Source: Gammaproteobacteria bacterium (GTDB lineage: Bacteria; Pseudomonadota; Gammaproteobacteria; Pseudomonadales; Azotimanducaceae). Taken from it: DNA of 64,000 nt. The stretch spans positions 1 through 64,000 of the forward strand of contig QJYB01000048.1 of the NCBI GenBank assembly GCA_003247835.1, read 5' to 3'. The notes beneath the pieces were generated by a model. The model was not told the origin of the DNA. It was given only the letters and a program-made list of their open reading frames with translations, and ran no database searches. Of this stretch, positions 1-8,829 are shown piece by piece (position 1 is the first letter of the stretch; each line of letters opens with the position of its first letter). The translations under genes were made by a program, and so were the position numbers.

Positions 1-309
1 AACGCCGAAGACTGGGCTGCCGTGCTGCGCACCAACGGTAACGTATCCATCGACTTCGGAGACTTCACGGACTGTGCCGTGACCCGGGAATGGTCACCGC
101 TGGAGCCCGGCGCCATCGAGAAGAAGTGGTACTGCCATGCCTCGGGCATGTTCCCCGGCGGTCTGGCCCTGGTCGAGGAACAGAAGGGGAAAACGCTGCG
201 TGTGGAGTACGCCGGGGCGACCCTCGTCGATGACGAGATGCTCAACGGTTACATGGAGGCCTTTCCGGCCTTCGGCGCGCTCGGCTGCACGGACCCGAAC
301 GCGCCCTGA
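1..309 (+). CDS. Hypothetical protein, 5'-truncated by window edge
   Basis: The open frame runs from the first base (Asn-Ala-Glu-Asp-Trp...) to a TGA at 307-309, so only the C-terminal ~102 residues are present and the true start lies outside. The GTG at 22 is probably internal. The fragment has a WYCHASGMFPGG segment with one Cys and ends with a GCTDPN stretch. No catalytic motif or membrane segment is visible and I do not recognise the family. The next gene is convergent. It is called coding because its frame and composition match the neighbouring genes. Confidence 0.6.
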   Translation, partial: NAEDWAAVLRTNGNVSIDFGDFTDCAVTREWSPLEPGAIEKKWYCHASGMFPGGLALVEEQKGKTLRVEYAGATLVDDEMLNGYMEAFPAFGALGCTDPNAP

Positions 310-366
310 TCTCGTGGAACCCGGCCTCGGTAGCTCCGCCTGGCCGGGACCACTGTCCGCGGGTAC

Positions 367-795
367 TCAGTTCGCCGGGGGCGCCGGGTTGTGGCTGAAC
401 GGCAATTCGTCCATGCGTTCGTGCTCCGGTTCCACCACCAGGATCACGCGTCGTTTCAGATGCTTCCAGGGGAACGGTCCCGAGGTGTACTTCCGGGAAA
501 TCGCATCCATCACTGAAAAATCGTCGTCGTTCCGACGCTCGACCACCCGACCCCGGATCTGCAGCTGCCGGTAGGGGTTGTCGGCCGGCAGGATCGACAG
601 CGCCACCCTCGGATCCCGGCGCGTGTTGGCCGCCTTCGTCGTCCCTTCGCCTGTCCCTATGAGGATTCGATCGTCCTCCCGGAGCACCCAGACCGGCGAT
701 ACCAGCGGTGCACCGGATTTCAGCAGCGTCGCCAGGTGTGCATAGTTCGGCGCGTCGAGGATTTCCCTGGCCTGTTGACTCAGCACGATGGACAT
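367..795 (-). CDS. PPOX-class (pyridoxamine 5'-phosphate oxidase-like) split-barrel protein
   Basis: A 142-aa protein of the FMN/F420-binding split-barrel superfamily. Typical signs are the N-terminal helix (SQQAREILDAPNYAHLAT), the strand GAPLVSPVWVLREDDRI, then TTKAANTRRDPRVALSI, the classic 'K..NL..dPrvals' element of TIGR03618-like PPOX enzymes. The likely role is reduction or oxidation of a small substrate with a flavin-type cofactor; the substrate is unknown. A longer frame reaches 879, but I chose ATG 795 (MSIVLSQQ) because it matches where the family normally begins. No clear Shine-Dalgarno is seen at either start. Convergent with the truncated gene to the left and divergent from the VOC gene. 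Confidence 0.75.
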   Translation of the reverse strand: MSIVLSQQAREILDAPNYAHLATLLKSGAPLVSPVWVLREDDRILIGTGEGTTKAANTRRDPRVALSILPADNPYRQLQIRGRVVERRNDDDFSVMDAISRKYTSGPFPWKHLKRRVILVVEPEHERMDELPFSHNPAPPAN

Positions 796-918
796 GGGCA
801 GCCCGAGGAGGTGATCTGCCCCCATGCTAGGCCAGCTTGCCGGACACCGGAAGCGAGATCTGGTTGCGAGCCCGTCCACATGCGCGCATTGTGTTCATGA
901 CATCTGTAGGGGGACACC

Positions 919-1356
919 ATGAAGATTCAGCATCTGGGACACGTGGTCCTGAAGGTCACCGATCTCGAGCGTTCCGAGCACTTCTACAACGGCATCCTGG
1001 GCCTGCCGATCTGCGCCCGATTCGACGAGCAGGGCATGAAGATGACGTTCTTCAGCCTGGGCGACCATCACGATCTGGCGATCCTCAAGGTCTCCGGTGA
1101 AGATGCGAGCGGTGAGCAGGCACCCGGCCTGCATCACGTGGCCTTCTGCATCGGCAAATCGCTCGACGACCTGATCGAGGCGAAGGCGCATCTCGAAGGT
1201 GCGGGCATTCATCCCGATCCCGTTGACCACGAGGTCACCCAGTCGCTGTACTTCGACGACCCGGACGGCAACAACGTGGAGCTCTACGTGGACGTCTCGG
1301 ACGTCTGGCGGAAAGAACCCCAGCGGGTCGCGCAGATCGCACCTCTGGCGATCTGA
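919..1356 (+). CDS. VOC-family (glyoxalase/extradiol dioxygenase-like) protein
   Basis: A 145-aa single vicinal-oxygen-chelate protein with two beta-alpha-beta-beta-beta repeats. The likely metal triad is His8 (HLGHVVLKV), His73 (GLHHVAFCI) and Glu121 (DPDGNNVELY); the DPDGN.vELY ending is diagnostic for the glyoxalase/bleomycin-resistance/dioxygenase superfamily. These proteins are metal-dependent lyases, isomerases or ring-cleaving dioxygenases. The sequence resembles one-domain catechol-2,3-dioxygenase-type proteins, but the substrate cannot be read from it. The ATG follows a G-rich GTAGGGGG ribosome site. Monocistronic, divergent from the PPOX gene. Confidence 0.8.
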   Translation: MKIQHLGHVVLKVTDLERSEHFYNGILGLPICARFDEQGMKMTFFSLGDHHDLAILKVSGEDASGEQAPGLHHVAFCIGKSLDDLIEAKAHLEGAGIHPDPVDHEVTQSLYFDDPDGNNVELYVDVSDVWRKEPQRVAQIAPLAI

Positions 1357-1400
1357 TCTACCGTCTACCCAGGGCTCGACCCCGGGTAGCCAGGACCCCC

Positions 1401-1991
1401 TCAGCCCTGCACGTCCCTGAGGTGCACGGCCTCGTTGAGGGTGATCACGGATCGCTCACCGCTCCTGGCGCACTGAAAGCGGTTGATGCTGGTGTAGTCC
1501 GGGTTGAAGAAGAGCCTCGGCGCAAAGCCGATCACGTGAGCCGTCCACACGTTGATGACCCCACCGTGGCAGGTCACGGCCACCTTCCTGCCGGGGTGCT
1601 GCTCGACGATGGCTTCCAGGGTCGAGACCACGGTCTCGGCAAAGGCGTCGAAATCCACTTCCACCTCACCCTTCATCAGTCGCAGCCAGCGCTCGTAGTC
1701 CACTTCCTTGAGCTTCTCGACCGGGACGTAGATTTCCGACTGCCGGTCGTACTCCGCAACGCCATCCCGCACCTCGATCTCGAGTCCCTGGGCACGGCCA
1801 AGGGGCTGCGCCGTCTCGTAGGCCCTTGCCATGGGGCTCGAGTACAGACTGTCGATGCTTTCGTGCTGGAGCCAGGTGGCCATGAGGTCTGCCTGACGAT
1901 GGCCGGTCTCCGACAACGGCGGATCGGCAGGCGCGCCGTCGCGGTTCTCCACGTGCCGCGGCAATCCGTGGCGGATGAGTATGAGTTCCAA
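1401..1991 (-). CDS. Histidine phosphatase family protein
   Basis: A 196-aa phosphoglycerate-mutase-like phosphatase. The RHG signature with the nucleophilic His8 is at residues 7-9, the supporting SSPMARA motif near 51-57, the acid residue near Glu80, and the second catalytic His142 in CHGG. The substrate is unknown (sugar phosphate or other phosphomonoester). The frame continues upstream to an ATG at 2045, but that would place about 18 non-homologous residues before the RHG strand. A TTG at 1991 sits 5-6 nt after AAAGGA and gives the canonical LELILIRHG start, so I chose it. Divergent from the epimerase gene at 2066. Confidence 0.8.
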   Translation of the reverse strand: MELILIRHGLPRHVENRDGAPADPPLSETGHRQADLMATWLQHESIDSLYSSPMARAYETAQPLGRAQGLEIEVRDGVAEYDRQSEIYVPVEKLKEVDYERWLRLMKGEVEVDFDAFAETVVSTLEAIVEQHPGRKVAVTCHGGVINVWTAHVIGFAPRLFFNPDYTSINRFQCARSGERSVITLNEAVHLRDVQG

Positions 1992-2065
1992 GCTGTTCCT
2001 TTGCTCTGCTGGTGGGTGAACGGGCCATAATACCCGCTTTCGCAACAGGCACGTGGCAGACGCGC

Positions 2066-3052
2066 ATGACCGTACTCGTCACCGGCAGCGCCGGTCATCT
2101 GGGCGAAGCGCTGGTCCGCACATTGAATCGGAACGGCACACCAGTGACCGGTCTCGACGTGAAGCCGTCACCGTACACTCATGTCGTCGGTTCCATCACC
2201 GACCCGGACGTCGTGCGCCACTGCCTTGCCGGTGTGGATACCGTCTTTCACACGGCCACCCTGCACAAGCCGCACGTGGCGACCCATCCGAAGCAGGCGT
2301 TCGTCGACACCAACATCACCGGCACACTCACACTGCTGGAAGCGTCGCGGGTCGCCGGCATCAGGGCCTTCGTGTTCACCAGCACGACCAGCGTGTTCGG
2401 CGACGCCATGCGGCCACCGCCCGGTGAACCCGCCACCTGGGTAACGGAGTCGGTCACACCACTGCCGCGCAACATCTACGGGGTAACCAAGACGGCGGCA
2501 GAGGACCTCTGTCACCTCTTCCATCGCCGGCACGGACTCAACTGCGTCGTCCTGCGAACCTCCCGCTTCTTCCCGGAGGAGGACGACGATCGCGCCCGGC
2601 GCGCCGAGTTCACAGACGACAACCTCAAGGCCAACGAATACCTGTACAGGCGTGTCGAGCTCACGGATGTGGTGAGTGCGCACCTGCTGGCGGCCCGACG
2701 CGCGCCCGTTCTCGGCTTCGGCCGCTATATCATCAGCGCCACCACGCCGTTTACTCTGGAAGACCTGCCGGTGCTCAACGCGGACGCGCCCCGGGTGGTT
2801 GCCGGGCGGGTGCCCGCTTACGGCGAGGTCTACCAGGTGCTCGGCTGGCGCATGTTCGAGCGGATCGATCGTGTGTACGTGAACGACGCGGCACGCCGTG
2901 ACCTCGGCTGGTCGCCCGTCTATGACTTCGCGTCCGTGCTCGACGGTCTGCGGCAGGGCGGGCTGCCGGTCAGCCCGCTCGCACAGGCAGTCGGTGCCAA
3001 GGGCTATCACGACCGGGCCTTCGACGACGGCCCGTTTCCCGTATCCGACTGA
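2066..3052 (+). CDS. NAD(P)-dependent epimerase/dehydratase (extended SDR)
   Basis: A 328-aa extended short-chain dehydrogenase. The Rossmann motif GSAGHLG is at 7-13, Asp31 ends strand beta-2 (NAD preference), the Ser/Thr-rich active-site strand TSTTSVFG is at 105-112, and the catalytic Tyr138-x3-Lys142 is in NIYGVTK. Family members act on nucleotide sugars or 3-beta-hydroxysteroid-like substrates; the exact substrate is unknown. The frame opens at 2012, but ATG 2066 (MTVLVTG) is the natural start of the fold. It is followed 25 nt later by the DUF3667 gene, which may be co-transcribed. Confidence 0.82.
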   Translation: MTVLVTGSAGHLGEALVRTLNRNGTPVTGLDVKPSPYTHVVGSITDPDVVRHCLAGVDTVFHTATLHKPHVATHPKQAFVDTNITGTLTLLEASRVAGIRAFVFTSTTSVFGDAMRPPPGEPATWVTESVTPLPRNIYGVTKTAAEDLCHLFHRRHGLNCVVLRTSRFFPEEDDDRARRAEFTDDNLKANEYLYRRVELTDVVSAHLLAARRAPVLGFGRYIISATTPFTLEDLPVLNADAPRVVAGRVPAYGEVYQVLGWRMFERIDRVYVNDAARRDLGWSPVYDFASVLDGLRQGGLPVSPLAQAVGAKGYHDRAFDDGPFPVSD

Positions 3053-3077
3053 CGGCCTCGCCGGGACCGGACCACCC

Positions 3078-4040
3078 ATGCACAATGACGCCATGCATTG
3101 CGCGAACTGCGGCAGCGAGCGAGTCGGCCGGTTCTGTCCCCGTTGCGGGCAGAACGACCGGGACTATCAGCGATCGCTGCCGCCGCTGCTCGGTGAGCTC
3201 CTCAAGGAAACCTTCGAGGTGGACTCGCGGCTGTGGACGACGCTGAAGCTCCTCGTCTTCAAGCCCGGTGAGCTCGCACTCGAGTTCTCGCGCAACCGAC
3301 GCGCCAGCTACGTCAGCCCCATCCGCCTCTACCTGTTCGTCAGCATCGTCTTCTTCTTTCTGCTGTCGATGACCACCCAGGTGGCACAGCCCGAAGACAG
3401 GGAATCCATCCGCGTGGAAGCCGAAGGGATGAAGGAAACGGATACCTCGGCGCTCCTTGCGCTGCTGTCGCAGGAACAGGCGCAGCGGGCGCGGGAGATC
3501 CTCGCCCGACCCGACAGCTCCTTTGCCAGGATGCTGCTGCTCGAGGTTGCCCGGTCGGTGGACGACAGCAGCCCGGCAAGCCGGGTGCGGGTGTTCCTGA
3601 TCGGCCGCCTGGTGGACGCCCTGCACGAGCCGGAGTCCATGGCACGGCAGTTCATGGACAATCTGGCCATCGGCGTGTTCATCATGCTGCCGGTCTACGC
3701 CGGACTGCTGAAGCTCTTCTACCTCCGGCAGCACCGCTACTACGTGGAGCACCTGGTTTTCTCCACTCAGCTCCATACCTTCACCTTCCTGATATTTACG
3801 GTTCTGCTGGTACTGCCTGCGGGATCGGAAGCCGGCTGGGTGAGCGGGCTCATCGCCCAGCTCTCCACCGGCATGATGTTGTGGATCGGGGTCTATCACT
3901 ACCTGGCGCTGCGGCGTTATTTCGGAGAGGGTCGCATCCGCACGGCGCTGAAGTTCTCCGTGCTGATGCTGTTCTACTCCGCGCTGCTGCTGCCCACGGC
4001 CCTGGTCGTGGTGCTGGCCGTCACCGTGCTCAACGTCTGA
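3078..4040 (+). CDS. DUF3667 family membrane protein with N-terminal zinc ribbon
   Basis: A 320-aa predicted integral membrane protein. A four-Cys zinc ribbon (Cys8, Cys11, Cys20, Cys23 in CANCGS...FCPRCGQ) opens the protein, followed by a conserved amphipathic part and then hydrophobic segments: roughly residues 82-98, another around NLAIGVFIMLPVYAGLL, and three near the C terminus. This layout is that of DUF3667, whose function is unknown. ATG 3078 was chosen because upstream in-frame sequence (from 2898) is a shadow of the epimerase gene. Five hydrophobic helices are visible. Confidence 0.8.
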   Translation: MHNDAMHCANCGSERVGRFCPRCGQNDRDYQRSLPPLLGELLKETFEVDSRLWTTLKLLVFKPGELALEFSRNRRASYVSPIRLYLFVSIVFFFLLSMTTQVAQPEDRESIRVEAEGMKETDTSALLALLSQEQAQRAREILARPDSSFARMLLLEVARSVDDSSPASRVRVFLIGRLVDALHEPESMARQFMDNLAIGVFIMLPVYAGLLKLFYLRQHRYYVEHLVFSTQLHTFTFLIFTVLLVLPAGSEAGWVSGLIAQLSTGMMLWIGVYHYLALRRYFGEGRIRTALKFSVLMLFYSALLLPTALVVVLAVTVLNV

Positions 4041-4107
4041 GGCGTCGGCACGATTCCCGCCGGTTTCGGTTAGCATCCACCTCTTTGCCCGGATCCGAGG
4101 AGAGGCC

Positions 4108-4890
4108 ATGGCATTCCAACCTTTCGACCTGACCGGTCGCGTCGCGCTCATCACCGGCGGCAACAGCGGTATCGGCCTCGGCATGGCCACCGGCATGGCC
4201 CAGGCAGGCGCGGAAGTCTGCATCTGGGGTACGAACCCCGACAAGAATGCCAGAGCGCTGGACCACCTCTCTGCAATCGGTCCCAAGGTGACCGCCCAGG
4301 TCTGCAACGTGGCGGACGAGGCGGCGGTGGATGCCTGCTTTACCGCGGCCCTCGAGGCCCATGGCCGGGTGGACGGCTGCTTCGCCAACGCCGGTATCGG
4401 CGGTCGGGGCACGGCCTTCGACCAGATGACCCGGGAAGAATGGGACCGGATCATCGCGGTCAATCAGTCTGGGGTGTTCTACACCTTCCGGGCCGCCACG
4501 CGGCACATGCGGGAACGGGCGGAGGCCGGCGATCCGTTCGGCCGCCTGATGGCGACCGCGAGCCTGGCGGCGATCTCGGGACAGGCCCGTGGCGAGCACT
4601 ACGCCGCGACCAAGGGTGGTCTCATTTCCATGATCAAGGCGCTGGCGGTGGAGTACGCCCGCTACGGGGTCACCGCCCACACGCTGCTGCCGGGCTGGAT
4701 CGAAACGGACATGACGGCCGGTGCGATGGACAACCCGAAATTCATGGACGCCGTCTCCCGCCGGATTCCCGTGCGCCGCTGGGGTACGCCAGAGGATTTT
4801 GCTGCCATCGCCGTCTACGTCATGAGCACGGCCAGTGCCTATCACACGGCGGAGACCTTCCTCATCGATGGGGGTTACGCGGCGTTCTGA
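4108..4890 (+). CDS. SDR family NAD(P)-dependent oxidoreductase
   Basis: A 260-aa classical short-chain dehydrogenase: TGGNSGIG (16-23) for dinucleotide binding, NAG at 94-96, and catalytic Ser152, Tyr165 and Lys169 (YAATK). The C-terminal part contains the PGWIETDM motif and ends with a FLIDGGY segment typical of FabG-like and glucose-dehydrogenase-like enzymes. The substrate is unknown. The start is well supported by GAGGAGAGG just upstream of the ATG. A 118-nt gap with no recognisable element separates it from the convergent PPOX gene. Confidence 0.85.
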   Translation: MAFQPFDLTGRVALITGGNSGIGLGMATGMAQAGAEVCIWGTNPDKNARALDHLSAIGPKVTAQVCNVADEAAVDACFTAALEAHGRVDGCFANAGIGGRGTAFDQMTREEWDRIIAVNQSGVFYTFRAATRHMRERAEAGDPFGRLMATASLAAISGQARGEHYAATKGGLISMIKALAVEYARYGVTAHTLLPGWIETDMTAGAMDNPKFMDAVSRRIPVRRWGTPEDFAAIAVYVMSTASAYHTAETFLIDGGYAAF

Positions 4891-5008
4891 CAGATCAGCG
4901 CCCAGCGCACGCCCTCCGCGGAGCCGAGGCCAAAAGGTCCGGCCAGAATGTCGCTGGCGAGGCCCACCACCCGTGTCCGGTGGAAACCGTACTCAATCGA
5001 TGGATTCC

Positions 5009-5482
5009 TTATTCTGCCGTCGGCGCCTGCCAGCTCCGCCGGTGTCCGCGGGTGGTGCGTTGCGGCCAGGTAACGACCAGGGACCGTTCGATGAGGAGCT
5101 CGAAGATGGGATCGTCCGGGTCGTAGCTCGGAAACGGGATGGCGCTCACCACCGACGATCGCTCATCGTGATCGTCCACGCGGCGGGCCCGGCCGCGAAT
5201 CTGAAACTCGAGATCGTCGGCACCCACCTGAGCGTGCAGCGCATACACCGGATTCCGCGCAAGGTCGGCGGCCTTCGGCGTGTGTGCGCCCACCGACAGA
5301 TAGATGCCCGGCCCGGTGAAGATCGGGCATACCGGCGCGAGCCGAGGACGCCCCCGAGCGTCCACGGTCGCCAGAATGCCGACCTCTCCGCGGTCCGATC
5401 GGTAGAGCAGCTGGCGCCCTACCGCGGCCAGTTCCCCGTTGGCATCTTCGAATGCCCCCCATCGCCAGCCCGGTCGCGCCAC
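5009..5482 (-). CDS. PPOX-like flavin-binding split-barrel protein
   Basis: A 157-aa protein of the pyridoxamine-5'-phosphate-oxidase-like superfamily: GEVGILATVDARGRPRLAPV forms the first two strands, GPGIYLSVG the third, then TPKAADLARNPVYALHA, the K..nl..np.v element, and QIRGRARRV. The start is a GTG four bases after the stop of the upstream hotdog gene, which implies translational coupling. It is the third gene of a probable operon 7178-5009 (SDR, hotdog, PPOX). It is a different subfamily from the PPOX gene at 367-795. The substrate is unknown. Confidence 0.72.
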   Translation of the reverse strand: MARPGWRWGAFEDANGELAAVGRQLLYRSDRGEVGILATVDARGRPRLAPVCPIFTGPGIYLSVGAHTPKAADLARNPVYALHAQVGADDLEFQIRGRARRVDDHDERSSVVSAIPFPSYDPDDPIFELLIERSLVVTWPQRTTRGHRRSWQAPTAE

Positions 5483-5486
5483 CGGC

Positions 5487-6341
5487 TCAGCCTTTTCCGT
5501 ACAGCGGTGACGAGGCCTTCATGAATCGGAGCATCATTCGGAACACGGCGACCAGGACGCCGTCCGGCCGCCTCGCCGTGCTATCGAACCAGAAGTACTC
5601 CGTCTGCGGGCTCTGACCGAGAGAGACGACCTCGCTGTCTATCACGTACGGCCGGTCGAGGAGCAGCGGCCCGTTCACGTGGCCGATCTCGATGGCGCCG
5701 AAGAGGCCTACCGCCTCACCCACCAGCGGACGGATGGCTCTGGTCGGCGGTCCCCAGAGGTACTGAACGAACGTGCACGGTGCTGCCACCGGCGCGCCCC
5801 ACTTTTCACCCGTTCGATAGTCGACGAGCGGATCGCTGATGAGGCCCTCGTCGTAGCGCTCGAACTGCAGCATCGGGTCGAGATCGAGCTCGAAGTGTCC
5901 GAGCGAGCGGCCGGCATGCAGCTCACGCAGAATGCGAAGCTCTGCGGGATCGCACGGCCGGAGATCCTTCGATCGTAATGCCGACCGGCTGTGATCGCCG
6001 ACAGCGGCGGTACCGGTGCAGACGAGCATACCGTCGTCGCGCTCCATCCAGACCCGGGTCTGGTTCGATCCCGGCGGCAGCGGATCCGCAAACACCTGAA
6101 CGGCTTCCCCGTCGACGGTGGCGGCCTTGAAGTCCAGCGACAAATTTCCCGTTCTGAACCATTCGTCGCCAAAGACCTCGAGCAGCACCGGCGGGAACTG
6201 GTTCATATGAATGTCGCCCGCCACGGTGCCGCCGCGAAAACCAAGCTTTTCGGCGGTCGCGTCGTCGTGAATGCTGCCCGCTCCTGCGTCGCTGGACCAG
6301 TTCACGCCGTGCCAGACAGGACCTCTGAAGACCTCCATCAA
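5487..6341 (-). CDS. Hotdog-fold (MaoC/thioesterase-like) protein of unknown function
   Basis: A 284-aa protein with two hotdog-like halves. The N-terminal half has HDDATAEKLGFRGGTVAGD, resembling the hydratase/MaoC pattern in which Asp/His lie in a loop before a Gly-rich helix; the second half has GAPVAAPCTFVQYLWGPPTRAI and HVNGPLLLDRPYVIDSEV. It may act on an acyl-CoA ester, but a catalytic dyad is not certain. It sits between an SDR (57 nt upstream) and a PPOX gene (4 nt downstream), suggesting a small pathway. An ATG-ATG pair starts it; the first is used here. Confidence 0.6.
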   Translation of the reverse strand: MMEVFRGPVWHGVNWSSDAGAGSIHDDATAEKLGFRGGTVAGDIHMNQFPPVLLEVFGDEWFRTGNLSLDFKAATVDGEAVQVFADPLPPGSNQTRVWMERDDGMLVCTGTAAVGDHSRSALRSKDLRPCDPAELRILRELHAGRSLGHFELDLDPMLQFERYDEGLISDPLVDYRTGEKWGAPVAAPCTFVQYLWGPPTRAIRPLVGEAVGLFGAIEIGHVNGPLLLDRPYVIDSEVVSLGQSPQTEYFWFDSTARRPDGVLVAVFRMMLRFMKASSPLYGKG

Positions 6342-6398
6342 CTCCCCCTCTCTGCGCCGGCTGTCGATGATGCCGCCCGAAACTGCCGTCCGGCAAGC

Positions 6399-7178
6399 TC
6401 ACGCCCACATGTTCGCACCACCACAGACGGTCAGCGCCTGACCGGTGATGTAGGAGCTCGCGTCCGAGGCCAGGAACACCGCCAGGCCTTTGAGATCTTC
6501 GGGTTCGCCGAGCCGCCGCAGGGGGATGGCCTCGTTGGCTCGCTTTGCCGCTTCCGGGTTATCCCAGAGCGCGCGGGCGAAGTCCGTGCGAATCAGTCCG
6601 GGACAGATCGCGTTCACCCGCACGCCCTTGGGCCCCCACTCGGCCGCCAGATTGCGCACCAGCGCGATGTCGGCCAGCTTCGAGATGTTGTAGGTGCCGA
6701 GCACTTCCGAAGCATGAAAAGCGCCCGTGCTCGATGTCACCATGATCGAGCCGCGTCCCCGGGCGAGCATGTCCGGGGCCACCATCTGGCAGAGCCAGTG
6801 CACCGAGCGCACGTTGGATGCGAGGATCTTGTCGAACGCCTCATCGGGAATCTCGGACATGGAACCGTAGAAGGGATTGACGCCTGCGTTGTGGACCAGC
6901 ACGTCGATGGGACCGAGCCGTTCCCGGGTTTCGTCGACCAGCGCCTGCAACTGGTCCTTGTAACCGATGTTGCAGGCCACGGCGATGGCCGTATCCGCGC
7001 CACAGCGGGTGTTGATGTCCGTCGCCACGGCTTCACACTGATCGAGCTTGCGGCTCGAGATCACGACCCGGGCACCGTGCTCTGCCAGACCCTCGGCCAT
7101 GGCCTTGCCCATGCCCTTGGACGCCCCCGTCAGCAGGACTACCCTGCCGGTGAGATCAAACAGATCCGTGCTGACCAT
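6399..7178 (-). CDS. SDR family NAD(P)-dependent oxidoreductase
   Basis: A 259-aa classical SDR. TGASKGMG is at 17-24, NAG at 97-99, catalytic Ser149/150, Tyr163 and Lys167 (YNISK), then NAICPGLIRTDFA, and a terminal TGQALTVCGGANMWA cofactor/substrate lid. The ATG at 7178 is preceded by GAGGGGAG; the longer frame to 7208 lacks such a site. First gene of a likely operon with the hotdog and PPOX genes, and divergent from the amidohydrolase at 7318. The substrate is unknown. Confidence 0.85.
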   Translation of the reverse strand: MVSTDLFDLTGRVVLLTGASKGMGKAMAEGLAEHGARVVISSRKLDQCEAVATDINTRCGADTAIAVACNIGYKDQLQALVDETRERLGPIDVLVHNAGVNPFYGSMSEIPDEAFDKILASNVRSVHWLCQMVAPDMLARGRGSIMVTSSTGAFHASEVLGTYNISKLADIALVRNLAAEWGPKGVRVNAICPGLIRTDFARALWDNPEAAKRANEAIPLRRLGEPEDLKGLAVFLASDASSYITGQALTVCGGANMWA

Positions 7179-7317
7179 CTCGCTCCCCTCGCCCGCCAAA
7201 CGCAACACTTTAGCGTCGCACCGGACGGCCGGCCAGCATCACCGCGTACGAGCGGACGTACCGGTCATCCGGGGGTTGTGTATGATCAGCCCAGGGTCAT
7301 CGAGCGGGAGGTCGGGG

Positions 7318-8331
7318 ATGGAGTCAGGTTCGCCGGAATGGCTGGCGCAGGTCGCGGAGCCCATCATCGACCCGCAGCGCGAGATCGTCGATCCGCATCA
7401 TCATCTCTGGCACCGGCCGGGATTCGACTACGTGCTGGACGATCTCTGGGCAGACACGGCGTCCGGGCACAACGTGGTGAAGACGGTATTCGTCGAGTGT
7501 CGTGCAGAGTACCGGACCACCGGTCCCGAGCATCTGAGGTGCATCGGCGAGACGGAGTTCGTGGCGGGCATTGCCGCGGCGAGCGCCAGGCAGGCGGGCG
7601 CCGGTACCAACGGACGGGCCATCATTTCCGGCATCGTCGGCCACGCCGACCTGACCGACGGCGCGCACCTGGACGAGGTGCTCGACGCGCACGAAGCGGC
7701 GGGCGAAGGGCTGTTCCGTGGCATCCGCCACTCCGGTGCCCGGGACCCGCATCCCGAGGCGCTGTTCATTGCCGGCCGCGCACCGGAAGGTCTCTATGGC
7801 CGTTCCGACTTCCGGCGCGGCGTAGCCCGCCTCGGCGAGCGCGGCTACACCTACGACACCTGGCACTATCACCACCAGAATCCTGCGTATGCGGAACTCG
7901 CCCGCGCCGTGCCGGGTACCACGCTGGTGCTCGACCACTTCGGCACCCCGCTGGGTGTCGGCGAGTATGCGGGCAAACGGACGGAAATCTTCCGGGCCTG
8001 GAAGGCCGACATCACAGCCATCGCCGCCTGTCCCAACGTGGTGGCGAAGCTCGGCGGCCTCGCCATGCCCGATAACGGATTCGGCTGGAATACTCGCGCC
8101 AAACCGGCCACCTCCGAAGAGCTGGTCGCCGCCCAGCAGGACTACTACCTGCACACCATCGATGCCTTCGGTCCGGACCGCTGTATGTTCGAAAGTAACT
8201 TCCCCGTGGATAAGTGGTCGCTGTCCTACCACGTCTACTGGAACGCTATGAAGAAGATTGCCGCCCGGTACTCGGAGGCGGAGCAGACGGCGATGTTCTC
8301 GGGAACGGCAACACGCATCTACCGGCTCTGA
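7318..8331 (+). CDS. Amidohydrolase family (amidohydrolase 2, TIM-barrel) protein
   Basis: A 337-aa metal-dependent hydrolase or decarboxylase. The metal-binding DPHHHLW motif (His27 and His29) lies near the N terminus, His-rich strands follow (DTWHYHH, LDHFG), and the conserved FESNFPVDK segment near the C terminus carries the last catalytic Asp. The family (PF04909) includes lactonases and ACMSD-type decarboxylases; here it is closest in layout to predicted TIM-barrel lactone hydrolases. ATG 7318 follows GGGAGG by about 8 nt; in-frame sequence further upstream overlaps the divergent SDR. It is followed by the CBS gene on the same strand. Confidence 0.8.
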   Translation: MESGSPEWLAQVAEPIIDPQREIVDPHHHLWHRPGFDYVLDDLWADTASGHNVVKTVFVECRAEYRTTGPEHLRCIGETEFVAGIAAASARQAGAGTNGRAIISGIVGHADLTDGAHLDEVLDAHEAAGEGLFRGIRHSGARDPHPEALFIAGRAPEGLYGRSDFRRGVARLGERGYTYDTWHYHHQNPAYAELARAVPGTTLVLDHFGTPLGVGEYAGKRTEIFRAWKADITAIAACPNVVAKLGGLAMPDNGFGWNTRAKPATSEELVAAQQDYYLHTIDAFGPDRCMFESNFPVDKWSLSYHVYWNAMKKIAARYSEAEQTAMFSGTATRIYRL

Positions 8332-8403
8332 GGCTCAACCGGGGGTTTGCGCGATTCTTGGTTTTGGCATTACTGTTGGCGCGGGGTAATCGGGGGGACA
8401 CGC

Positions 8404-8817
8404 ATGCATACGGTTGCAGATCTGCTGGCGAGGAAACCGCGGGACGTCATCTGGATCGGACCGCTCGAATCGGTGTTCGATGCGCTTACCGTCATGAACG
8501 AGAAGGACGTCGGTGCGCTCTGCGTGCAGATCGAAGGCTACCTCGTCGGCATCCTCTCAGAGCGGGACTACGTACGTAAGGTGATCCTGGACATTCATGC
8601 CTCCAAGCTCACCAAGGTCTCCGAGGTCATGACGACGGAAGTGATCACGGTGAAGCCGGACGACACCGTGCTCCACTGCATCGCGCTGACGAAGAAGCAT
8701 CACATCCGCCACCTGCCGGTGGTGGATGAAGGTAAGACCATAGGCATGGTCTCCCTGCGGGACCTGTTTCTCGATGCCATCGAAGAGCAGGTCGGCGAGG
8801 TGGACGAGGACGAATAA
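8404..8817 (+). CDS. CBS-domain protein
   Basis: A 137-aa protein made of two CBS repeats (about residues 7-62 and 70-127). Each has the usual V....s..dAl..M.ek..ga..V and RHLPVVDEG.tiGmVSlrDL pattern. Such stand-alone Bateman modules bind adenine nucleotides and act as energy sensors or regulators. The sequence ends in an acidic tail (EVDEDE). ATG 8404 follows CGGGGGGAC; the frame upstream to 8347 is less likely. The 12-nt gap to the next gene suggests co-transcription. Confidence 0.85.
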   Translation: MHTVADLLARKPRDVIWIGPLESVFDALTVMNEKDVGALCVQIEGYLVGILSERDYVRKVILDIHASKLTKVSEVMTTEVITVKPDDTVLHCIALTKKHHIRHLPVVDEGKTIGMVSLRDLFLDAIEEQVGEVDEDE

Positions 8818-8829
8818 GGGAAGCACGCC

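Noticed and set aside
1401-2045. ATG 2045 as start of the histidine phosphatase
   Set aside because: Would add 18 residues before the RHG strand; a TTG with AAAGGA ribosome site at 1991 fits better.
5991-8075. 694-aa plus-strand frame
   Set aside because: Opposite the hotdog and SDR genes and out of phase with the amidohydrolase; no domain recognisable.
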